From the NCBI RefSeq assembly GCF_030445035.2, contig NC_080702.1, forward strand, positions 27,441,835 to 27,505,834: 64,000 nucleotides of DNA. The letters are read 5' to 3'. The stretch's first letter is position 1, and each line of letters starts with the position of its first letter. The position numbers were made by a program, and so were the translations under genes. Shown piece after piece: positions 53,426 to 63,903 of this stretch. The stretch is from Dasypus novemcinctus (lineage: Eukaryota; Chordata; Mammalia; Cingulata; Dasypodidae). The notes under the pieces were generated by a model. That model was given only the letters and a program-made list of their open reading frames with translations. It ran no database searches and was not told where the DNA came from.

Positions 53426-54105
53426 GAGGCTCTACTCAACCCTGTCCGAGGTAATCCACGGATGCAACTGCATGGAACAGCATGGAATTGAAGGAACAGC
53501 TTGGGCTGAGCCCCTGTGCTTTCCCTCTCCTCCCACCAGGAGGCCTTGTATTCCTGCTCCTTTTTGAAGGCAAGCACTGACCCATTCATCCGTGCATAAA
53601 AGAGACCTTGAAAGGATGTTCACAGCTTTTGAACAATGACAGTCCCTGCTGGCGGTGGCTGAGGGCTAAGCCCGTTGCACGGAGCTTAGGGGGAAGGCTC
53701 ACGGTGATCCATCCTTAGCCCATTTCGACGGATCAGAAAACCGAGGTCAGCTCGAGTTGCTCAGCCAGTTAGTGGGGACACCAAGACCCGAACAAGCCAA
53801 GTGCCAGGGTAGGGCCCTCCCCGCCCTCGACCACACAGCTTCCGTCAAGGATTCCCAACAAACTCCAGCTTTCCGTGTGTTGTTTGGCAACTGCCGCTCC
53901 CCATTCATGGGAAAGATCAAAGTTTCTGCTTTTAGGGAGAAGGCCAGGGGCTGATTTTTAAATTCCATTCTAGGGCTGTAAGCCTGAGGTGGGGTGGTTT
54001 GGGCAGCAAAATGTGAACTTGCTGGTCCCAAGACATTAACCCACAGGCGAATTTAACTTCAGCTACCTCGATGGACTCCATTTCCTCGGAAACCGTGCTT
54101 TTTAT
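53426..54105. other. Unclassified intergenic DNA
   Basis: No gene or named repeat recognised apart from a possible MIR core near 53725-53800 (gatcagaaaaccgaggtcag). Confidence 0.4.
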
Positions 54106-54109
54106 CATC

Positions 54110-54200
54110 ATTTTTTTTTACTCTTTAAAAAAAATACATTCTCCACCTATTTTTAAAAGATACATAGATGGCACAAAATGTTACTTTACGGGCTTTTTAA
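54110..54200 (-). mobile_element. L1-type 3' tail fragment
   Basis: Antisense tail motif aaaagatacatagatggcac then aaaatgttac. Confidence 0.6.
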
Positions 54201-54371
54201 AAAGCTCTCCTAGAGAGGATCCAAAGCAATGGAGAAATCAGTCAGGGCCATTTCAACCCACACTAGGGTCTCTGGTTAATGACATGTCCTGGTGGCTAGT
54301 CTGTCGTTTCTATTTTGCTCATTGCGTCATTTTAAGGGGTGCTCTTTTCTAGAACCCTGGAACCGTTTGGG

Positions 54372-54908
54372 GGGGCGGGGCGCCCGAGGGGCGGGGCGCC
54401 CGAGGGGCGGGGCGCCCGAGGGGCGGGGCGCCCGAGGGGCGGGGCGCCCGAGGGGCGGGGCGCCCGAGGGGCGGGGCGCCCGAGGGGCGGGGCGCCCGAG
54501 GGGCGGGGCGCCCGAGGGGCGGGGCGCCCGAGGGGCGGGGCGCCCGAGGGGCGGGGCGCCCGAGGGGCGGGGCGCCCGAGGGGCGGGGCGCCCGAGGGGC
54601 GGGACGCCCGAGGGGCGGGACGCCCGAGGGGCGGGACGCCCGAGGGGCGGGACGCCCGAGGGGCGGGACGCCCGAGGGGCGGGACGCCCGAGGGGCGGGA
54701 CGCCCGAGGGGCGGGACGCCCGAGGGGCGGGACGCCCGAGGGGCGGGACGCCCGAGGGGCGGGACGCCCGAGGGGCGGGACGCCCGAGGGGCGGGACGCC
54801 CGAGGGGCGGGACGCCCGAGGGGCGGGACGCCCGAGGGGCGGGACGCCCGAGGGGCGGGACGCCCGAGGGGCGGGACGCCCGAGGGGCGGGACGCCCGAG
54901 GGGCGGGG
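54372..54908. repeat. 16-bp GC-box minisatellite, 33 units in two variant blocks
   Basis: Unit cgcccgaggggcgggg. The unit start recurs every 16 bp from 54381 to 54893 without a single length change. The first 14 units are preceded by G (ggggcg), the next 19 by A (gggacg); the switch is at 54604. Each G-type unit holds a perfect Sp1-type ggggcgggg and three CpGs. All reading frames on both strands stay open, giving spurious proteins of up to about 300 residues. Confidence 0.98.
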
Positions 54909-55996
54909 CTCTTTGCACCCACAGGCTCCTCCTTTCCCCCCAATCCCAGCCCCTTCCCGCTGCACTTGCTGCTCCGCGCTGCTCTGGCCTCTCCCCAGCT
55001 GCATGTCTTACTTGCATCTTCCAGCCTGTCTTTGGGCCCCTCTTTTTCCTTCCTTTATGCCCCCTTTCCCAACCTCCTTTCCATCCCCCAGTCTTCCTTT
55101 GTGCCCCCTCATTTCCCCATCCTCCTTTTCACCCCCATCTTCCACAGCCCTGACTTGCACCCCCCTCCCATTTTGCTCCCCACCTTGATTCCACATTTCC
55201 TTGTCCTCCTTTGTGACCCTAGTTTCGGGCCCTCATTTGAAATGGGGAGCCTGTGAGGCTCTTTACTTCAAATGACCTTTTAGAGAAAGAGGTGGAAGGA
55301 CACGCTCCTGGGTGAGAGCAGCTGGTGTTCTAGGGAGGAGAGTATTACCGGAAGAACAGGCCTGCCCAACCCAGTGCTACAAAGGAGAAAGATTTCTCTC
55401 AGTGAGAAGGTGATTTTTTGCGACTGCACAAGCAAGGCTCTGGGAGAATCTTCCCCAAATCAGTGCAAAGTGACCACAGGAGCTAGGGTTTTTATCCACA
55501 AAGGAGAGGAGTAGGGGAGAAGGGAAATAAGTGATGACAGACCTTCCAGGGATGGTGTGATGTGAGGAGGGTACATGCAATTCACGGTCCTGTGTTGTCT
55601 CAAGCACGTTCAACTTGTCCTTGGTTTCAAGAGTTAATGAACCACAGTTTAGATATTGTTGTGCAGGGGCAAAGACTACATGGCTCCTTTCTCAGCCAAT
55701 GACTCAAGGATATCAAGCTTTTTGTCTCAGAAAAATTACAGATTTACAACATTCTGTCTGGTTTTGCTTTGAGACATTAACTTATTCCTGTAAGTAAAAC
55801 TAAGAAGGTCTGGTTTAATATCCTTCGGGGGACTAAGTGCAAACAGTAAACTTTGAAGATTAGGTTAATAGAAAACTGGCTCAATTAGCAAATAACTGAA
55901 GAAATTTTAAGAAGCACATTTTCCAGCTATCAGGGACCGATCCTCCATTTTCCAAGAAGCAGGTGATCGGAGGAACAGTAATTCAATTAATTCAGC
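54909..55996. other. Intergenic DNA between minisatellite and SINE cluster
   Basis: A pyrimidine-rich segment to about 55200, then AT-rich unclassified DNA. No gene seen. Confidence 0.45.
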
Positions 55997-56455
55997 AGAG
56001 TGGACATAGCTCAGTGTTTGAGTGCCGGCTTCCCGTGTACAAAATCCTGCATTCAGGAAGCTGATGTGACTCAAGTGATTGAGCTCCCACTTACCTCACG
56101 GGAGGTCTGGGTTCAGTTCCCGGTGCCTCCTAAAGAAGATGAGCAAGACAGCAAGCTGACGCAAGGGGCTGGCGCAGCGAGCTGATGCAACAAAAGACAC
56201 ACAGAGGAAGAAAACATAATGAGAGACACAACAAAGCAGGGAGCAGAGGTGGCTCAAGTGATTAGGCGCCTCCATCCCACATGGGAGGTCCCAGGTTTGG
56301 TCGTGGTGCCTCCTAAAAAAAAGACCAGGGTACAACGAACAGACACAGTAAGTGGAAACAACGAGGGGGTGGGGAGAAATAGATATGTAAAATAAATCTT
56401 AAAAAAAAAAGTCCTGCGTTCAATCCCCGCTACCTCCTAAAAAATAACATTTTAA
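55997..56455 (+). mobile_element. Short tRNA-like SINE split by a dimeric DAS SINE
   Basis: Host monomer at 55997-56055 (tggacatagctcagtgtttg) and 56411-56455 (caatccccgctacctcctaa). The dimeric DAS SINE (about 56056-56410, second head near 56243) is flanked by tcctgcattca and tcctgcgttca, its target duplication. Confidence 0.88.
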
Positions 56456-57082
56456 GAAATTAATTCAAATGTCAGCTCCTTTCGTCCTTCGTGCCTGGCC
56501 TGGGAGGAGGGTGGTCATAGCAGACGGAAAACTCTGAGCCTTCCGGAACCCAGACGCAATCCCAGCCCACAATCTTTGCTCTAAAATCCATCCTGCGGAA
56601 ATCATCGAGAAAAGCCAGCCTCACGGCCTGCTGCCCTCCTAAGGGGAAACAGGAATAGACAAGGAGAGATTTCCCTCGCCGATGCCCAGAAGCTGCTGCC
56701 GAGACCGCCTGCTCCCCGGCTCTCTCTCCACCGGCCCCAAATCAAATTAGCGTGTGACATTTAAATTTGGAGATGGAAATAAGGTTTGCGATTTAGGGGC
56801 AGACGGCTCGACCAGGGGCCAGGAAAGAGATTTCGTCCAGTGGGGATCAGCAGGAAACGGTTCCAGGCAAACGAATGTCAGCAAGAAATCAGACTCCCCG
56901 GCACAGGTTCTTTGTCCTGAGCAAACCTGACCCGCTTCCGTCTTGGGCAGGCGTGAGGGCCCAAGGACGGTGGCTTGCCCTGCTGTTGGGGCAGGGTTCA
57001 GACAGAGAAAAGACAGGCTCACCGGGGAGAGGCTAGGGGTCCCACCCTTGTGTCACTCTCGGGACCTCAAAGCACCCCCCTT
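56456..57082. other. Unclassified intergenic DNA
   Basis: No gene or clear repeat family recognised. Confidence 0.4.
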
Positions 57083-57440
57083 AGCAAGCGGACATGGCTC
57101 AACGGATAGAGCATCCGCCTACCACATGGGAGGTCCAGGGTTCAAACCCCGGGCCTCCTGACCCGTGTGGAGCTGGCCCATGCGCAGTGCTGATGCGCGC
57201 AAGGAGTGCCCTGCCACGCAGGGGTGTCCCCTGCGTAGGGGAGCCCCACGTGCAAGGAGTGCACCCCGCAAGGAGAGCCGCCCCACGCGCAGCAAAATGA
57301 CGCAACAAAAAAGAGATGCAGTTTCCTGGTGTTGCCTGATAACGCAAGCAGACACAGGAGAACACACAGCGAATGGACACAGAGAGCAGACAACACAGAG
57401 GAGGAAGGGGAGAGAAATCCATAAAATAAAAATCTTTATA
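57083..57440 (+). mobile_element. DAS SINE, long form with internal deletion
   Basis: Head caagcggacatggctcaacg; about 70 bp of the body is missing at gccgccccacg|cgcagc near 57285-57293. Tail ends near tatatata. Confidence 0.9.
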
Positions 57441-58086
57441 TATATAAAAAAGCCCCGCCTTGGCCCCTGCTTCCTGTGTGGCCTCAGGCCCATCCCTTGA
57501 CCTCTCTGAGCCCTATAAGAAGGAAAAGTCCAGTGAGCTAACCTCCGCTTGTCACTAGATTCCTGCTCCTCGGAACTCTCTCGATTCATTCATTCCCTAC
57601 CAGTTTCTTGAGTGCCTACTGTGTGCCAGGCCCTGAGTGTGTGTGTGTGGGGGTAGGACAGTCCAGCCTCTGCCCTCTTGGAAACTGCCATCTAACGAGA
57701 CGCTGGTCCTACGAGGAGCCGGTACCAAACACCCTGTCCACGAGGTCTGGGTGGCATCTGGAGGGCATGGGGGGGCGGGCAGGAAACACGCCGTGCCTCT
57801 TCTCCACCCCCGCACGGCCTGCTTGGAAGATGGGGTGCAGGCGAAAGGACCCTTTTGGGGTCCCGACTCCCCCAGCCCCCCCCGCGAGCCTTGCCCCAGC
57901 CTCGATTGTGATGTGACAAAAGGCTCAAGCCCCAGGCGGCCCCTCCCTGGCCGGGCAGAGCCGGGCAGCTTTTGGGGCTCCCCTCCCCTCCGGCCCAGAC
58001 CGCAGCCACCTTGGGGAGTGGTGACCCTGACTTTCAGGAAGATGCTCACTTGAACGTGGCCTGGGTGGCCCCCCAATCAGACCCCC
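57441..58086. other. Region upstream of the TSPAN16 ATG
   Basis: Contains an L2/MIR-type end (cattcattccctaccagttt, gcctactgtgtgccaggccc at 57591-57632) and GC-rich sequence to the ATG. The TSPAN16 promoter must lie here or to the left, but no TATA box is obvious. Confidence 0.45.
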
Positions 58087-58152
58087 ATGGCTGAAGAGCA
58101 CACTCTGTATTCCTTAAAGAAACTGTTACTCTGCCTCAACGGCCTCGTCGCT
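58087..58152 (+). CDS. TSPAN16: TSPAN16 exon 1
   Basis: The ATG at 58087 (cccccATGg) encodes MAEEHTLYSLKKLLLCLNGL then VA, with donor gtgagt at 58153; phase 0, 22 codons. The start agrees with the human N-terminus. Confidence 0.94.
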
Positions 58153-61100
58153 GTGAGTCTGTCGCCACCCACCTCCCCGGCCCGCTCCCTCGAAGCCAGA
58201 AATAAATTGCTCCAAATTCCTCCGGCTCCGGGGTCCCCCCCTCTCCCACCCGGGGAAGCAGGAGCTATTTAGGGCAGGCTGGCAAGGCGCAGGGCACGGC
58301 GGGGACGGGCCCGGGCTCTGGGTGACCCAGCGCTGGCGAGGGGGACCCGAGGGGGACGCCAGGCGGAGTTGCAGAAGAGCCGGGCTCCAGTTCGAATCCC
58401 GCGGAAAATCCGAGTCGTTTGGGGGAGGGCACGAGGGAGCGTTTCTTTCCCTGAGCCTTTACATTTTCCAAACTTTTTTTTTTTTTTAAGTGAAAAATGA
58501 ACCCAAAATAGGTAGGGTTAAAAAAAGTCCTTGATTTCTGGAGAACAGCATTAAGGAAAGGCTGTTAGAGAAGAAAACAAATTAAATATCGCTTTCAATC
58601 CCGTCACCTGCAATGTCACATGGTGATGGGAATGAAAGCGTTTATTCCTGGTGAAGGGGTGGGTCATTGTCATCTTTATTCTATCCTTCCAGACTTTTTT
58701 TTTTTAAGATTTATTTTATTTTTTTTGATCTCCACCACCCCTCTCTGTTTACGGTCGTTGTCTGCTCTCGGTGTCCATTTGCTGTGCGCTCTCTGTGTCT
58801 GCTCGTCTCCTCTTTAGGAAGCACCAGGAATCGAACCCAGGACCTCCCATGTGGGAGAGAGGCACTCGATCACCTGAGCCGCCTCAGCTCCCTGGTTTGT
58901 TGTGTCTCTCGTTGTCTTTCCTCTTCGTGTCTCTTTTGTTGTGTCATCTTGTTGCGCCCGCTCGCCTTCTCCAGGAGGCACCAGAAACCGAACCCGGGAC
59001 CTCCTGTGTGGTAGGCGGGAACCCAATCGCTTGAGCCACATCCGCTTTTCCTTCTAGACTTTTCTATCTTTGTCAAGCTGCAAAACAAACATAGGAAGCT
59101 ACTGCTTTACAATCCACCTTTTAACACATCTTAAGGCATAAAAAACATCTTTCCACGTGAATAAGCATCCTCCTACAACAGAGGTCTGCCAAATACAGAT
59201 TTGCTGGGTTTTGTAAATAAAGTTTTATTGGCACACAGCCATGTTCATCCATTTCACACATTGTCCATGGCTGCTTTGGAATTGCAAAGGCCGAGCCTAG
59301 TAATTTCAAAAGAGACCTCCTCGTGGCCCACAAAGCTGACAATATGTACTCTCTGGGGCTTTTCAGAAAAAAAAATATTAGCCAACCCTGTCCTACAGCG
59401 TTATTTTAAATAACTGCCAGGGCTCTTGTTGTATGGATGTACCATGATTTACTCACTCGATTCGAATTCTTGCTTACTTCAGTTATTTTCGATGGTTTAT
59501 GCTTCTAAACTCAAACCAGCATCCTGGCACTGACACACCTCTGCTGGTTTTCCTTCAGATGAATTTCTAGAAATGGAATTCCTGGGTAAAGCCTTTTAAA
59601 TCTGAATTGCCACGTGTTCCCTCCCCAACCCCCTCCCCCAATTTTTTGTTGTTGTTGTTGCCTGCCAGCAGCGTATGAGAACATTTCACCACATGCACAC
59701 CAGCTCTGGGCGTTATTGTTTTTTAAGCACTTTTGCCAGTTTGACGGGCTTTTCTCCACCCGTCCCCTGGCCCCACCCTCCAGAGGGTTCTCCTCGTCTG
59801 CCACTAACGGCTTATTTTTTTTCTCCTTTCTGACTTCTTAAAGATGTCTGGCATGCTCCTCATTGGCCTGGGCACCTGGGTCAGTTGTGGAGGGTCCGCC
59901 CCGACCGGGGTCCTTGGGTTATCCTCTACCTACCTCCTTCACGTCAGCTACCTGTGCTTGGCGACGGGGTGCCTCGTAGCGCTGCTTGGCATGGCGGGCT
60001 GGTACGGAGCTACGGAAGAAAGCAGAAGCATTCTCTTGATTGTAAGTCTGCTCCCCTCCGCCCCCCACCCCCGACATGTGCAAGCGCCTTTGTCCCGGGT
60101 CTCCTCTCTTAGCTGTGCGTCTTAGTGTCCCAGCTGCTAGGACAAATACCAAACAGTGGGTTGACTTAACAGCAGGGCTGAATTGGCTCATAGTTTTGGA
60201 GGCTAGAAGGCTTGCTTCCACCCCCCTGGGATTTGGTTGTGTTCTGGCTTCCTCGCGGCTTCTCCTTCCATCCTGTGCTTAGAAGAGCTGCAGTTGGGGA
60301 GCGGATGTGGCTCAAGGAGTTGGGCACCTGCCTCCCGCATGGGAGGTCCCAGGTTCAGTTCCTGGTGCCTTCTAAAGAAGATGAGCTGATGCAGTGAGCT
60401 GAGGCAATGAGCTGACACAACGAACAGGCACAACAAGCAGGGAGTGGATGTGGCTCAAGAGGTTGGGCACCTGCTTCCCACATGGGAGGTCCCAGGTTTG
60501 GTTCCTGGTGCCTCCTGAAGAAGATGCATTGACACAATGAGCAGGCAGAGCGAGCAGACAACGAGCAAACACAGCAAGCAGACAACGAGCAGGCACAGCG
60601 AGTGGACAGACAAGGGAGCCATCTCAGGGTGGGGAGGTAGAAGAGCTTCAGTCTTGTTGGCTTAAGGCCTGTCCTCCTTCAGTTTGCATCTCGCCTTAAC
60701 TAATACCATCGTCAAAGGTCCTCTTTACAAATAGATCAACTCTCGTGGGACCAGGGGCTGGGACCTGACCATGCTTTTTGTGGGGTCGCGACAGCTCAGC
60801 CCCCGATGCTGTGTTTCTGGTATTCAGTGCCATAGGATACATCCAGTTTCCCCTTTACGCTGGGCCAAAATATATTCTCCCAGGATTTCTTCCCATAATT
60901 TTTTTAAAAAATTAATTTTTATTTGTCTTTTTAAAAAAAGATACATAGATCACAAAAAATGGTACATTAAAAATATAAGAGGTTCCCATATACCCCACTT
61001 CCCACCTCTCATTCCTCCCACATCAACAACCTCTTTCATCATTGAGGCACATTCATTGCCTTTGGTGAATACATTTTGCAGCACAGCTGCACCGTATGGA

Positions 61101-63203
61101 TTATAGTTTACCTTGTAGTTGACACGCTCCCCCAGTCCATTCAGTGGGTTATGGCAGGATATAGAATGTCCTGCATCTGTCCCTGCAATATCTCATTCAA
61201 GTCCTGAAAATACCCCACATCACACCTCTTCTCCCCTCTCTCTGCCCTCAGCAATTCCCATGGCCACTGTCTCCACATCAATGATACAATTTCTTCCATT
61301 GCTAAAGTCACAATAATTCTATAGTAGAACACCAGTAAATCCTTCTAATCCATATTTTATTCCTCCATCCCGAGGACCCTGGGCTGGTGATGTCCACTCC
61401 ACCTCTACATCAAGAGGCGGCTTAGATCCCATAATTTTAAGTCTCGTTTTCACACTTTTCACTCTGTAACCGTCAAGCATTTAATTGCGAGTGCGGTGCG
61501 AGGTCGGGGCCTCCCTTGATTTATTCCCCCCGTTGGGTGATGGATTGTCCCACCTACTGGGTGCTCTGTCCTTGTCTACACCACTTCCCGTTCGGGCTTT
61601 GCCTGTTCTGAGCAAGCCGGTCAGACCCGTCAGCTTTGTCTGTTCCTCGCTGCAAAATCAGAACCTCCCCAGGCTGTCACGAGGGCCCCTTCGCATCTTA
61701 TTACGGGACCGATTATCCCACCCCAGGCTCGATCCGTCTCCAGCCTCTTTTGTTTCGCTTCTTCCACTGCGTTGCTGCAAAAACCCCGGTTATTTCAATT
61801 TGGGGATTTCAAGGGGGTCCTTATTTTAGTCACTTCCCAGAACATAGAGGATCTCGACTGTCAAAGTGCCCCCTTCCCCTCCCTGAAACTCCATCTTCGC
61901 TAGTAGTCTTCCTCAGTGACAAATATGTAGGGGACAGACCTGGTACAGGCAATACTTCCTTTTACCTGGAATACAAGGTGGAGACATTTCGCCCACATTT
62001 TACCGTGAAGTCATACATGGCGCCAACCCCACGTCCAATCCGTGAGCACATCCCATCGCTTTGACCCTCGGCGTCTGTCCCCGAGACCTCACGCAGAAAG
62101 GCAGGGACCTTTGGAGGGGCTTGGGAGCCATGGAGGGTTCTAGGCAGGGGAGGGACCTGCTCCGGCGCAGGTGCTCGCAGGCGCCCTCTGCCTGCTGTGG
62201 GGGGGAACAGACTGTGAGGATGAGCGCGAGAGCCAGGGAGGAACAAGGAGGAGGCAACAGCACCCACCGGTCCAGGTGGGAGGGGCTGGGGCTGGGCCAC
62301 GGAGCAGGTGAGACGTGGGCAGATTCCAGATCTTTCTCTCCAGGCCCCTCGATCACCCGGAGGTCTGGAGGCTCACGGTCTGTTTCCTGAGTCCCTCGCC
62401 CGCCTTTCCCACAGCGGCTAAGCCCCGAACCCGCGTGCGCCTCTGTGGGTCACGGGGACCCCGGGATGTGTATTTCCCATGCCCCCCTGTCTTTCCACAT
62501 TGAGGCGGTTTGAGCCCAGCCCCGGGTCAGTCTGGGGACTCAAAGCTTTTATTCTTTTAACAGCAGAAGCCTGAATGATCAGAGCTTATTAAAAATGAAT
62601 GAGGGAAGCCACCCTGATTGGGCCTGGGTGGGGATAGAGAAAAAGGGGGAGCAGGGAGCTGAGCCCCTCACAGGGGTGCAGACGGGGAAACTGAGGCCCT
62701 GAGATGCGACACTCCACCGTCCCCCCTTGCTATAAAATCCCCACTGTTTTCCGCCATCCACGTGGAATGGACCAGAAACGCGGGCGAGCCGATGTTATTT
62801 TCAGACCCGTAGTTCAGCGGGTCCTCGCCAGCCCTGCGCACCGCCCCCCCGCGCCCCCTCCTGTTTTCTGTCCTCCCCGCCGTCCCTCTGTCCTGCGTCT
62901 CCACGCGGCCATCGTTTCACCCCCAGGGATCCACCTGGGGATCCAAAGAGCCTGGACATGAATCGGGGTTCCGACTATCCAAGGCGTGAGGCTTATTAAC
63001 TGGGAGGGGGCCACGGTGGCCTAGGGGGGAAAAGGGGGGGAAATTCTCCCCCCCCCCACGCCCCACGTGGGTGCTTGGCAAGGGGGGGCCGCTCTGAGCA
63101 GGCTCCCATCCCCCTCCGTGTCTTCCAGTGTTTCCTGCTCCTGGTTGTCATTTTCCTGATGGAAGTCACAGTGGCCACGGGAATCCTTGTCTTCTTCCCA
63201 GTC
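58087..63203 (+). CDS. TSPAN16: TSPAN16, 5' part of gene (exons 1-3)
   Basis: Tetraspanin 16, a four-pass membrane protein of the tetraspanin superfamily. The three exons give 113 of about 245 residues, all in frame: cytoplasmic N-terminus MAEEHTLYSLKK, first membrane span across the exon 1/2 border, short extracellular loop with the family-typical CGG and VLGLSSTYLLHV, second span ending GMAGWYGATEESR, and third span MEVTVATGILVFFPV. The large extracellular loop with its CCG motif and the fourth span are beyond 64000. Order and orientation relative to DOCK6 match the human map. No TATA box is obvious. Unlike DOCK6/ANGPTL8, no frame break is seen here. Confidence 0.95.
58693..59048 (-). mobile_element. 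Dimeric DAS SINE in TSPAN16 intron 1
   Basis: Antisense; B boxes near 58832 (gaatcgaacccaggacct) and 58990 (aaccgaacccgggacct), final head ccacatccgctttt. Confidence 0.88.
59179..59390. mobile_element. Nonautonomous hAT transposon with 8-bp duplication, TSPAN16 intron 1
   Basis: 212 bp from cagaggtctgccaaatacag to ttagccaaccctg, with matching inverted ends. It is flanked by tcctacaa (59171-59178) and tcctacag (59391-59398), an 8-bp duplication as expected of hAT elements. Internal gtaaataaagttttattggc is typical of the family. Confidence 0.8.
59399..59843. other. TSPAN16 intron 1, 3' part
   Basis: Contains an old L1-like stretch near 59425-59600 (gtatggatgtaccatgattt, atttctagaaatggaattcc) and a (TTG)n run at 59646-59660, then the acceptor of exon 2. 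Confidence 0.5.
59844..60041 (+). CDS. TSPAN16: TSPAN16 exon 2
   Basis: After acceptor gacttcttaaag: MSGMLLIGLGTWVSCGGSAP ... VLGLSSTYLLHVSYLCLATG ... AGWYGATEESRSILLI, donor gtaagt. 198 bp, 66 codons. The initial ATG here is an internal Met, not a start. Confidence 0.96.
60128..60290 (-). mobile_element. MLT1-like LTR fragment, TSPAN16 intron 2
   Basis: Reads cccagctgctaggacaaata, attggctcatagttttggag then gctagaag; antisense MLT1 pattern, cut by the SINE at 60295. Confidence 0.6.
60295..60640 (+). mobile_element. Dimeric DAS SINE, TSPAN16 intron 2
   Basis: Heads at 60297 (gggagcggatgtggctcaag) and about 60438 (gggagtggatgtggctcaag). Flanked by agaagagct on both sides (60280-60288 and 60640-60648). 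Confidence 0.9.
60925..61435 (-). mobile_element. Lineage-specific L1-type 3' end, copy 2
   Basis: Reverse copy of the 31410-31955 sequence, from the tail (gatacatagatcacaaaaaa) to aagaggcggcttagatccc. Same family, more than 80 percent alike by eye. Confidence 0.78.
61440..63128. other. TSPAN16 intron 2, unclassified
   Basis: No repeat family named with confidence. Contains ggaaactgaggccctgagat at 62686-62705 (MIR-type motif) and a C-rich acceptor tract before exon 3. No additional exon found. Confidence 0.45.
63129..63203 (+). CDS. TSPAN16: TSPAN16 exon 3
   Basis: After acceptor gtcttccag: CFLLLVVIFLMEVTVATGIL then VFFPV, donor gtaagt. 75 bp, 25 codons; third membrane span. Confidence 0.95.
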
Positions 63204-63239
63204 GTAAGTAGAAGCTCTGCGGCTCCCGCTCGGCTTTAT

Positions 63240-63660
63240 TATTATTTTTTTACCGCTTTGTAAAAATTTTTATTTATTTCTCTTCCCCTCCCCCCTCCGT
63301 TGTCTGCTCTCTGTGTCCATTCGCTGTGTGTTCTTCTGCGTCTGCTCGCATTCTCGGTGGCACGGGAATCTGTGTTTCTCCTTGTTGCGTCATCTTGCTG
63401 TGTCAACTCTCCGTGTGTGCGGCGCCATTCCTGGGCAGGCTGCACTTTCTTTCGCGCTGGGCGGCTCTCCTTACGGGGCGCACTCCTTGCGCGTGGGGCT
63501 CCCCTACGCGGGGGACACCCCTGCGTGGCAGGGCACTCCTTGCGCGCATCAGCACTGCGCATGGGCCAGCTCCACACGGGTCAGGGAGGCCCGGGGTTTG
63601 AACCCTGGACCTCCCATGTGGTAGGCAGATGATCTATCTGTTGAGCCAAATCCGCTTCCC
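63240..63660 (-). mobile_element. DAS SINE, long form, TSPAN16 intron 3
   Basis: Full-length antisense copy immediately after exon 3; closest to the family consensus of all copies here. Confidence 0.93.
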
Positions 63661-63814
63661 CCACTTAGTTTTAGGAACACATAGCTGCCCCTCTCCTGCA
63701 GTGGCTTTTGGGGGGCCAGTTCTTTGGTGGGGGGGAGAGGCACCTCCAGAGAGGGAGTCAGAAGTTGAAAGCTTCAGCCCCTCCGATGGGCCTGGAGAAA
63801 CCCGCTGGGTTAAT

Positions 63815-63903
63815 TTTTTTTTTTTTTAGGAGGCGCCGGGGATTGAACCCAGGACATCATACACGGGAGGCGGGTGCTCATCCAGCAAGCTACTGCCACA
63901 CCC
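63815..63903 (-). mobile_element. Short tRNA-like SINE monomer
   Basis: Antisense; ggggattgaacccaggacat then ggcgggtgctcatcc. Confidence 0.82.

Noticed and set aside
54372-54908. CRISPR-like regular spacing
   Set aside because: Pure head-to-tail 16-mers without spacers in a mammalian genome; a minisatellite.
54372-54908. Bidirectional promoter or unknown gene start at the GC-box array
   Set aside because: No conserved exon, start context or splice donor nearby; kept only as a minisatellite with regulatory potential.
54292-55256. Long overlapping ORFs of about 200-305 codons on both strands with Gly/Arg/Pro repeats
   Set aside because: They are read through the 16-bp minisatellite, whose unit has no stop in any frame; no splice or start context, no family.
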